From the NCBI GenBank assembly GCA_964404205.1, contig CAYOJD010000126.1, positions 1 through 8,372 of the forward strand: a stretch of 8,372 bases of DNA, in the 5' to 3' direction. The notes under the pieces are model-generated. The model had not been told where the DNA came from. It made no database searches and was given only the letters and a program-made list of their open reading frames with translations. The position numbers were made by a program, and so were the translations under genes. This document shows positions 1-4,943 of this stretch, in pieces. Source of the DNA: CAZWBR01 sp964404205. GTDB lineage: Bacteria; Bacteroidota; Bacteroidia; Bacteroidales; Prolixibacteraceae. Position 1 is the first letter of the stretch, and every line of letters begins with the position of its first letter.

Positions 1-353
1 AACGTTATCTCAAATTTATCAAATAAGATAATATGATGCAAGTCATTTTTTGGCCGATTAGGTGCCAATATCTATCCATTCTAAATAAGAGTGGTATTAA
101 ATTATTGATTGACTTATGAATAAATGGGCTTTAATGAGTACTGTCTAAATTATTGCGTTTAATAAAATATTTTTTCAAACGTATGTTTTGAGTTATCAAA
201 CACATGTTATTGAATACCGAATAAAATATGTTTTTAGTGAAGCGCCCGTATTTAGGCCATTGGGCGACGAAACAAAAATTTTGTCGAACGGATGGATTTT
301 CGACCTGAAATGGAAGCGGGGGTTCAGTTGGTGTAGAATAACATATTCCGTAA
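1..353. other. AT-rich intergenic region without a supported gene
   Basis: This stretch is strongly AT-rich between about 1 and 240 and less so between 241 and 330. No reading frame here has a convincing start plus protein-like composition. Short inverted repeats lie close together: CGCCC/GGGCG at 243-247 and 262-266, ACAAAA-A-TTTTGT at 272-284, and GTCGAA/TTCGAC at 283-288 and 299-304. A perfect TAnnTTTG match on the minus strand at 176-183 suggests a promoter firing leftward out of the window, which would make bases 1-170 a leader of a gene beyond the edge. Nothing else was recognised. Confidence 0.5.
176..183 (-). promoter_or_regulatory. Possible Bacteroidota -7 promoter element facing the left edge
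   Basis: On the minus strand this reads TACGTTTG, an exact match to the TAnnTTTG -7 consensus of the Bacteroidota primary sigma factor. No matching TTG -33 element stands at the expected 19-21 bp spacing, so the call rests on one short motif in AT-rich DNA. If real, it drives a gene that starts left of the window. Confidence 0.25.
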
Positions 354-379
354 TAAAAAAAGGCCCCGTGAAGGACCTT
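354..379 (-). terminator. Intrinsic terminator of the oxidoreductase operon
   Basis: On the minus strand a 7-bp stem (AAGGTCC paired with GGGCCTT, one G-U pair) encloses a 6-base loop and runs straight into a T-tract (complement of the A run at 355-361). It lies 22 bp past the stop codon of the second oxidoreductase gene, in the right orientation and place to end the two-gene transcript. Confidence 0.85.
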
Positions 380-401
380 AAAGGCTTAAAACTGCATTGG
401 T

Positions 402-1748
402 TCAGTATTTAAAAACCTTGTCGCCTGCCATTACCTCCTGTTTTCCCGGGTCGAATGTTGTCCGAAGGCCGGTGCGGTAAGCGGCATTGGCCATCACGCA
501 GGCAATGGTATGGTTGTATCCCGCCTCGACAGGGGCATTGGTCGCTTTCCGCGAACGAAGGCATTCCAGCCAGTTGCGCATATGGCCGGAGGTCGAACTG
601 TCGCCGCTGGTATTGGCCCCGGTAGCCATTTGTACCTTGGGCAGGTCGAACGGGGTCAGCAAATTAGCTTTTAATGCCATTGCTTCGGCTTCACGCGGTT
701 GCAGTCCCCCTTCGGGAGTAACTTTATTGATGTCGAGGTTAAGCATCCCGCCATTGGAGTAATAGAGCTCTTTCGTTCCTCCAGCCGAGTTACTGAAGCG
801 CGACGAATAGACCACCTGAAACCCTTTAGAGCCATCTTCGGCACCATAATCAAATACGGCAGTTAAAGTATCGGCATTCGAACGACCATCTTTCCACTGA
901 TAGATGCCCCCGTTGACTGCCACACTGCGTGGATGATTCAAGCCGGTAAACCAGTGTACCGTATCGATTTGGTGGCACATCCACTGGCCGGGAATGCCTG
1001 ACGAGTAAGGCCAAAAGAGGCGATATTCGAGATATTTCCGCGGATCCCACGCTTCGTATGGGCGGTTCATCAGGTAACGGTTCCAGTCGGTGTCCGACTC
1101 TTTGATGGAAGCGACCAGTTCGGGGCGGCGCCAACGGCCGGGTTGGTTGACATTCCAGCTCATCTCGACCATTACGATATCGCCAAACTTCCCTGAATTG
1201 AGATATTCGTTGGCCGCCATATAATTGGCCGTACTTCGCCGCTGTGAGCCAATCTGTACCACAATATTACTCTCCTTGCAGGCTTTCAGCGCAACTTTGG
1301 CATCGTCCATCGTTTCGGCAAACGGTTTTTCGCAGTAGGCATCTTTCCGTTGACCGGCAGCTTCGGCCAGATGGAGAGCATGCTGGAAATCGGCTGTACT
1401 GATGATAACGGCATCGATGTTATCTTTTTCGTAAAGTTCGTCGTTGTTGCGGCAGAGATCCACCTCTCCGCCGGTTTTCGACCGGATATAGGCCTTCCCC
1501 TCATCGCGCCTGCGGTTCCACAGGTCGGACAAGGCAACAATTTCGACATTCATCTCTTGGGCATGATCCATTAAACAGGGGAATAACGAACTCCTGAAGC
1601 GGTCGGAGAAACCGACTACCCCGATCCTGATTTTATCGTTGGCCCCGATAATTTTGCCATAACTTTTGGCGCTGAAGGTCAGTCCGCCAATCGACAACGC
1701 TGTCGTACCGGCAGCTGTTTGCCTGATAAAAGCTCGTCTGTTTGTCAT
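402..1748 (-). CDS. Tat-exported Gfo/Idh/MocA family oxidoreductase (second gene of operon)
   Basis: Predicted 448-residue NAD(P)-dependent dehydrogenase-like protein, probably periplasmic and acting on a sugar or sugar derivative; the substrate is unknown. Residues 1-30 form a twin-arginine signal (NRRAFIRQ followed by a small hydrophobic stretch). An N-terminal Rossmann domain follows from about residue 39, with the family's EKP motif at 140-142, which holds the catalytic lysine. The C-terminal substrate domain contains QWMCH at 255-259 and ends in the typical HMRNWLECLRSRK helix (389-401) and a final barrel segment. Two points are odd. The dinucleotide glycine motif is GFSDRF (46-51) rather than GxGxxG/A. 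By eye, the D of the canonical D-x3-H pair is Gln255, while His259 is kept. The ATG start sits directly before the Tat motif, 18 bp after the stop of the upstream paralog, with no Shine-Dalgarno sequence, as is normal in Bacteroidota. The family call is firm; activity and cofactor use are inferred. Confidence 0.9.
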   Translation of the reverse strand: MTNRRAFIRQTAAGTTALSIGGLTFSAKSYGKIIGANDKIRIGVVGFSDRFRSSLFPCLMDHAQEMNVEIVALSDLWNRRRDEGKAYIRSKTGGEVDLCRNNDELYEKDNIDAVIISTADFQHALHLAEAAGQRKDAYCEKPFAETMDDAKVALKACKESNIVVQIGSQRRSTANYMAANEYLNSGKFGDIVMVEMSWNVNQPGRWRRPELVASIKESDTDWNRYLMNRPYEAWDPRKYLEYRLFWPYSSGIPGQWMCHQIDTVHWFTGLNHPRSVAVNGGIYQWKDGRSNADTLTAVFDYGAEDGSKGFQVVYSSRFSNSAGGTKELYYSNGGMLNLDINKVTPEGGLQPREAEAMALKANLLTPFDLPKVQMATGANTSGDSSTSGHMRNWLECLRSRKATNAPVEAGYNHTIACVMANAAYRTGLRTTFDPGKQEVMAGDKVFKY

Positions 1749-1766
1749 TTGAACCGGGTTTGGGCG

Positions 1767-3104
1767 TTACAATTTAGGTTCCCAGCCGGGCTGATATTCG
1801 CGCCCCCAAAGCTTCATCGCTTCTTTATCGAGAATATGGCCATTACGGGTATCTACTTTAAATGGTTTGTTGATGCGCGATGAGATATTGGCATAATGGC
1901 ACAACATCTGGCTCACGGCCCCTTCTTCAATGGGTGAGTTCAACAGGGTACTTTTTCCCCTGATGACATCGAAGAAGTTGACAATATGCAAATCGGTCAT
2001 GTCGCCACCGCCGCCAAGGGCTGTACCAGCCTCGCCACCTGAGGCTTTTCTGCTTTTTATCTCTTTCCCAAAGCGGTCGGTCATTTTGTATCCGTCGCGG
2101 TTGACAAAGACAGTTCCCTCCGAACCGTAAATAATGGTACCGCGATCGGCGCCATAGGTCAGGTATCCGCTTCGGCTTTTGCCGTCCCATTGTATGATTT
2201 TGTTTCCGGGGAAACGGAACGTGGCCTCCATGGTGTCGTACATCTCCCAGCCATCGTTGATAAAATGTCGTTTGGCAGCTTCAACGTCAACCTGTTCGGG
2301 ATAGGCGACCTGCAAGGCCCAACGGGCTACATCCAGCTCGTGCGTGGCATTGTTGCCTGTTTCAGCGGTGCCCCAATTCCAGCCATACCAGTGCCAGTTG
2401 TAGTCCCAGGTATTGTGCTGATATTCAACCCTGGGTGCCGGGCCCTGAAAAAGATCCCAGTCGAGCCCCTCGGGAACAGGAGCTTTTTGAGGAACAGGTA
2501 CTTCGCCCCGCGAGTTGATGTAGAAAGCCAATGCTTTGTAAACCTGACCGATGGCCCCTTTATGAATGGCTTCGATTACTTCGATGGTTTCGGGTGCCGA
2601 CCGTTGCTGATTGCCCATTTGTACCACTTTGTTGTATTTCTGGCGAAAAGCGACCAGCAACTCCCCTTCGCGCGGATTGTGGCTGCAGGGTTTTTCAATG
2701 TAGACATGTTTTCCAGCAGCCATGGCCATCCAGGTCCCGGGGGCATGCCAGTGGTCGGGCGTAGCATTGAATATTACATCTACCTCTTTATCGTCGAATA
2801 CTTTACGGATATCATTTTCAATAATTGCTTTACCTGAAACTTTGCCATTCAGATGACCGGCCACCCTTTCACGCTGCTTTTTCATTACGTCGCAGATATA
2901 GGCCAAATCGACATTGTTGTTGGTATCTTTCAGTGCATTGTAGTAAGCTCCTACCCTACGGCCGCAGCCCATCAGGGCTACATTCAGCCGGTCGTTGGCC
3001 CCGATAATTCGTCCGTAGCTTTTGGCCGTGAGCCCCATTCCGCCAATCGTGAGCGCTGTGGCACCAATGGCACTTTGTTGGATAAACTCCCTTCTGTTCG
3101 TCAT
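1767..3104 (-). CDS. Tat-exported Gfo/Idh/MocA family oxidoreductase (first gene of operon)
   Basis: Predicted 445-residue NAD(P)-dependent oxidoreductase, probably exported folded with its cofactor to the periplasm. The Tat signal is NRREFIQQ plus a hydrophobic stretch (residues 3-30). The Rossmann fold carries an intact GCGRRVG dinucleotide motif at 46-52, and ATPDHWH (114-120) and EKP (137-139) are characteristic of this large subfamily. The C-terminal domain has NNATHELDVARWAL (251-264). His255 fits the family's active-site histidine, but the position of the usual aspartate four residues earlier is Asn251. The first 36 residues closely match those of the downstream paralog, while the bodies are clearly diverged, pointing to an old duplication or two subfamilies kept as a pair. 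Co-transcription with the next gene is very likely given the 18-bp gap. Such pairs in Bacteroidota often sit in carbohydrate-use regions, but no hydrolase, lyase or transporter is visible here to name a substrate. Confidence 0.92.
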   Translation of the reverse strand: MTNRREFIQQSAIGATALTIGGMGLTAKSYGRIIGANDRLNVALMGCGRRVGAYYNALKDTNNNVDLAYICDVMKKQRERVAGHLNGKVSGKAIIENDIRKVFDDKEVDVIFNATPDHWHAPGTWMAMAAGKHVYIEKPCSHNPREGELLVAFRQKYNKVVQMGNQQRSAPETIEVIEAIHKGAIGQVYKALAFYINSRGEVPVPQKAPVPEGLDWDLFQGPAPRVEYQHNTWDYNWHWYGWNWGTAETGNNATHELDVARWALQVAYPEQVDVEAAKRHFINDGWEMYDTMEATFRFPGNKIIQWDGKSRSGYLTYGADRGTIIYGSEGTVFVNRDGYKMTDRFGKEIKSRKASGGEAGTALGGGGDMTDLHIVNFFDVIRGKSTLLNSPIEEGAVSQMLCHYANISSRINKPFKVDTRNGHILDKEAMKLWGREYQPGWEPKL

Positions 3105-3152
3105 GTGCGTAGTTTTAGCTGGTTATTATATTGTTCCGTGTGCGATAACGTG

Positions 3153-3160
3153 CGAATATA
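3153..3160 (-). promoter_or_regulatory. Weak candidate -7 element for the oxidoreductase operon
   Basis: On the minus strand this reads TATATTCG, one mismatch from TAnnTTTG, 48 bp before the ATG of the first oxidoreductase gene. No TTG -33 element is visible at the usual spacing. The rest of the gap up to 3299 shows only a small TCCGG/CCGGA hairpin (3219-3236) with no T-tract, and no gene. Confidence 0.25.
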
Positions 3161-3299
3161 ATCATTTTTAAACAGAAGCGATGTTATTTTCAGGTGTGAT
3201 TTTGTCAGTTAGTTTCTCTCCGGTTGTTGGTCCGGAAATTAATTTGACTGAATATTATTGGCAAAACCTGCAACCCGATTTATTATGGTTGACAAAATA

Positions 3300-3336
3300 C
3301 AAAAAGAGGGTGCCAATATTTTATTGAACACCCCCC
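3300..3336 (-). terminator. Intrinsic terminator of the DUF4395 gene
   Basis: Read on the minus strand, GGGTG-TT-(C)-AATA pairs with TATT-GG-CACCC, with two G-U pairs and one bulged C, around a short A-rich loop. A T-tract follows (complement of AAAAA at 3301-3305). It lies about 30 bp past the stop codon of the DUF4395 gene and should separate that transcript from the oxidoreductase operon. Confidence 0.7.
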
Positions 3337-3366
3337 TGTTTTATGATTCAATCAGAATTTATCTCA

Positions 3367-3906
3367 TTAGATTTCGCACGAATCGCCCATGCAGTTGGGT
3401 CTGACTTCCGGCGCCTTAAGTAATTTTAGCCTGATAGCCATAAAATACAATTTACAGCCTACACAGATGGCAAAAGCTGTTTCCAGAAACATTAAAAGCA
3501 TACAAACGATACAGAGCATACAGGCAGGCCCAAAATAGGAAGTATCGCCCGTTTGGTACAAAAGCAGAGAAAAAATAAAAATGGTCAGCGAAAGGATAAT
3601 TCCCAGCGTCCATGCAAATCGTTTCTGTACAGCGCCGATATATATCGGAGACTGTTTCCGGACAAATAGTTTCGCCAAAAGCGTAATGGGCGAAAAATTG
3701 GGATTGACAAGTACCGATATCGAAAAATGAAACAGCATAATTCCAGAGACATAAGGAAGCACCTGATAATGTTGCAGGATAAATGCCTGAATGAAACCAA
3801 ATATCCCCAACATCAGCATTATCCCGGAAATACCGCGAATTTCGCGTTCGTTCATCACCTTGAACCCATAACCTTGCACCGTTTCACCAAAAGAAAAAAT
3901 AGCCAT
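3367..3906 (-). CDS. DUF4395 family cysteine-rich inner-membrane protein
   Basis: A 179-residue integral membrane protein whose biochemical role is unknown. It has about four hydrophobic segments (roughly residues 24-42, 48-67, 99-117 and 127-150). Family features are VNPNFSPITLLAK (67-79) and CVGCKLY (148-154); the latter is the most recognisable DUF4395 motif. Cysteines are abundant near the last helix and the tail: Cys129, 132, 135, 148, 151, 172 and 177, the last two in NCMGDSCEI at the C-terminus. This suggests thiol redox or metal chemistry near the membrane, which is inference. In other genomes DUF4395 genes often neighbour thioredoxin- or rhodanese-like genes; here the divergent neighbour is a flavin reductase-rubredoxin fusion. 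I chose the ATG at 3904-3906. An in-frame TTG at 3931-3933 would add nine residues but lies inside the probable -7 promoter element, so it should not be transcribed. The gene stands alone with its own terminator. Confidence 0.85.
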   Translation of the reverse strand: MAIFSFGETVQGYGFKVMNEREIRGISGIMLMLGIFGFIQAFILQHYQVLPYVSGIMLFHFSISVLVNPNFSPITLLAKLFVRKQSPIYIGAVQKRFAWTLGIILSLTIFIFSLLLYQTGDTSYFGPACMLCIVCMLLMFLETAFAICVGCKLYFMAIRLKLLKAPEVRPNCMGDSCEI

Positions 3907-3930
3907 TGTTTTTATTTTTAAATTACAAAT

Positions 3931-3938
3931 CAAATATA
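3931..3938 (-). promoter_or_regulatory. -7 promoter element of the DUF4395 gene
   Basis: The minus strand reads TATATTTG, a perfect TAnnTTTG match, 24 bp before the ATG at 3906. The -33 position is T-rich rather than a clear TTG. The placement predicts a short AT-rich leader of about 20 nt and rules out the upstream TTG codon as a translation start. Confidence 0.5.
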
Positions 3939-4005
3939 TAATACATCGTTGACGTAAAAAAGTTCCATCGAACCCTGATTATCATTATTTGTCGCCTATT
4001 TCCGT

Positions 4006-4038
4006 ATCGAAAAAATATCCGCCGGATACTTTTTCGAT
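4006..4038. repeat. 33-bp near-perfect palindrome in a divergent intergenic region
   Basis: The left arm 4006-4021 (ATCGAAAAAATATCCG) and right arm 4023-4038 (CGGATACTTTTTCGAT) are reverse complements at 15 of 16 positions around a single central C. The element sits between the divergent DUF4395 and Hrb-like genes, 100 bp upstream of the first ATG and 153 bp upstream of the second. The symmetry suits a dimeric regulator's operator. The A- and T-runs flanking a GC-richer centre could also form a bidirectional terminator-like hairpin, though a terminator has no obvious purpose between divergent genes unless a small RNA is made there. Confidence 0.6.
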
Positions 4039-4152
4039 GGTAGAAAACCATTTCGTCATGAAGCAAATTTACTGGTTGAGTGTTTTTTAAACGGCACTTG
4101 ATGTTCCGAAAAAAAGAGGGTGGTCAGGTAATGAGCCAATTGCAGAATTCAC

Positions 4153-4160
4153 TATCTTTC
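4153..4160 (+). promoter_or_regulatory. Weak candidate -7 element for the Hrb-like gene
   Basis: TATCTTTC is one mismatch from TAnnTTTG and ends 30 bp before the ATG at 4191. It lies between the arms of a small inverted repeat (AATTGC at 4138-4143, GCAATT at 4165-4170). No properly spaced -33 TTG is present, so this is only a candidate. Confidence 0.25.
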
Positions 4161-4190
4161 AACGGCAATTTATACTAAAACAGATACCAC

Positions 4191-4892
4191 ATGAATATTG
4201 AATCCTATTTTAAAATCACCTATGGCCTTTATCTGGTGACATCGGAAGCCAAAGGGCAGAAAACAGGCTATGTAGCCAATACCGTATTTCAGGTGACAGC
4301 CAATCCGCCTCAGTTTGGCATTAGTTGCAACAAAGAGAATTACAGTTATCAAATCATCAGCGAAAGCGGGGCGTTTGCCTTTTCGATTCTGGGTGAGAAA
4401 GCATCGGCCGGGCTTATCGGGGAGTTTGGCTACCGCAGCGGCCGCGAGCTCGATAAGTTTAAAGGGGTGAATTACTTTGCCGGGCCGAGTGGTTCACCGG
4501 TGGTCACGGATTCGTCAATCGCATGGTTCGACTGTAGAGTAGTGCAGACTATCGATGTGGGTTCCCATGTACTTTTTATCGGCGAAGCGCTCGACAACGG
4601 GGTTATTGATGCAGAGACCAAGCCATTGACTTATGCTTACTACCGCGAGGTTTTGAAAGGCTTTTCTCCGAAGAATGCCCCTACTTATATCGATAAGGAA
4701 AAAATAGCCCCCAAAGATGAGGTTTCGACTGATAACGAGGTGTGGCAATGTCAGTTGTGCCGTTACACGTATGAAACAGACAAGGGTGATCCGATTTCGG
4801 GGATTCCTACCGGGACCAGGTTTGAAGATTTGCCCGATGACTGGACTTGTCCGATTTGTGGGGCCGACAAACTAATGTTCGACAGAGATTAA
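4191..4892 (+). CDS. Flavin reductase-rubredoxin fusion (high molecular weight rubredoxin type)
   Basis: A 233-residue, probably cytoplasmic electron-transfer protein. Residues 1-155 are a flavin reductase-like FMN-binding domain, with YGLYLVTSE (11-19) and the GYVANTVFQVTANPP segment (26-40). Residues 156-183 are a linker beginning GFSPKNAPTY, and 184-233 are a rubredoxin. The rubredoxin iron ligands are Cys187, Cys190, Cys220 and Cys223 (CQLC and CPICG), with the hallmark GTRFEDLPDDWTCP between them. Domain order and length match Hrb of acetogens such as Moorella, a protein of about 230 residues that takes electrons from NAD(P)H and passes them to a flavodiiron protein reducing O2 or NO. 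That partner is not in this window. One deviation is that the residue after CxxC, usually Gly, is Arg191. No Shine-Dalgarno sequence precedes the ATG. The gene is divergent from DUF4395 and convergent with the protease gene. Family and fold are secure; the physiological partner is inferred. Confidence 0.9.
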   Translation: MNIESYFKITYGLYLVTSEAKGQKTGYVANTVFQVTANPPQFGISCNKENYSYQIISESGAFAFSILGEKASAGLIGEFGYRSGRELDKFKGVNYFAGPSGSPVVTDSSIAWFDCRVVQTIDVGSHVLFIGEALDNGVIDAETKPLTYAYYREVLKGFSPKNAPTYIDKEKIAPKDEVSTDNEVWQCQLCRYTYETDKGDPISGIPTGTRFEDLPDDWTCPICGADKLMFDRD

Positions 4893-4894
4893 AA

Positions 4895-4936
4895 ACCCAT
4901 TAAAAAAGGCCGCTTATGCGGCCTTTTTTAATGGGT
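4895..4936. terminator. Perfect bidirectional terminator between convergent genes
   Basis: Arms 4895-4913 (ACCCATTAAAAAAGGCCGC) and 4918-4936 are exact 19-bp reverse complements around the loop TTAT. The GC core GGCCGC/GCGGCC is followed by six T residues on either strand, so it works as an intrinsic terminator in both directions. It begins 2 bp after the Hrb-like stop codon and lies 7 bp beyond the protease stop codon on the other strand. Confidence 0.93.
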
Positions 4937-4943
4937 AAACGAA

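Noticed and set aside
133..384. A minus-strand frame open from the end of the oxidoreductase operon to a stop near 133
   Set aside because: Its only ATG would give about 24 residues, and its start region is the operon terminator. The composition is that of AT-rich non-coding DNA.
188..412. A 74-codon rightward reading frame
   Set aside because: It begins at TTG, has no recognisable protein features, and runs through the terminator and over the 3' end of the opposite-strand oxidoreductase gene.
2190..2837. A 215-codon rightward reading frame
   Set aside because: It lies wholly antisense to a well-supported Gfo/Idh/MocA gene and has no domain features. Long antisense frames are common opposite GC-balanced genes.
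3907..3933. Nine-residue N-terminal extension of the DUF4395 protein from a TTG codon
   Set aside because: The TTG lies within the perfect TAnnTTTG promoter element, so the codon would be upstream of the transcript start.
3301..4122. Identical 12-mer AAAAAGAGGGTG at 3301-3312 and 4111-4122
   Set aside because: The first copy is part of a terminator, and the second has no matching hairpin or shared flanks. A chance match in low-complexity DNA is most likely.
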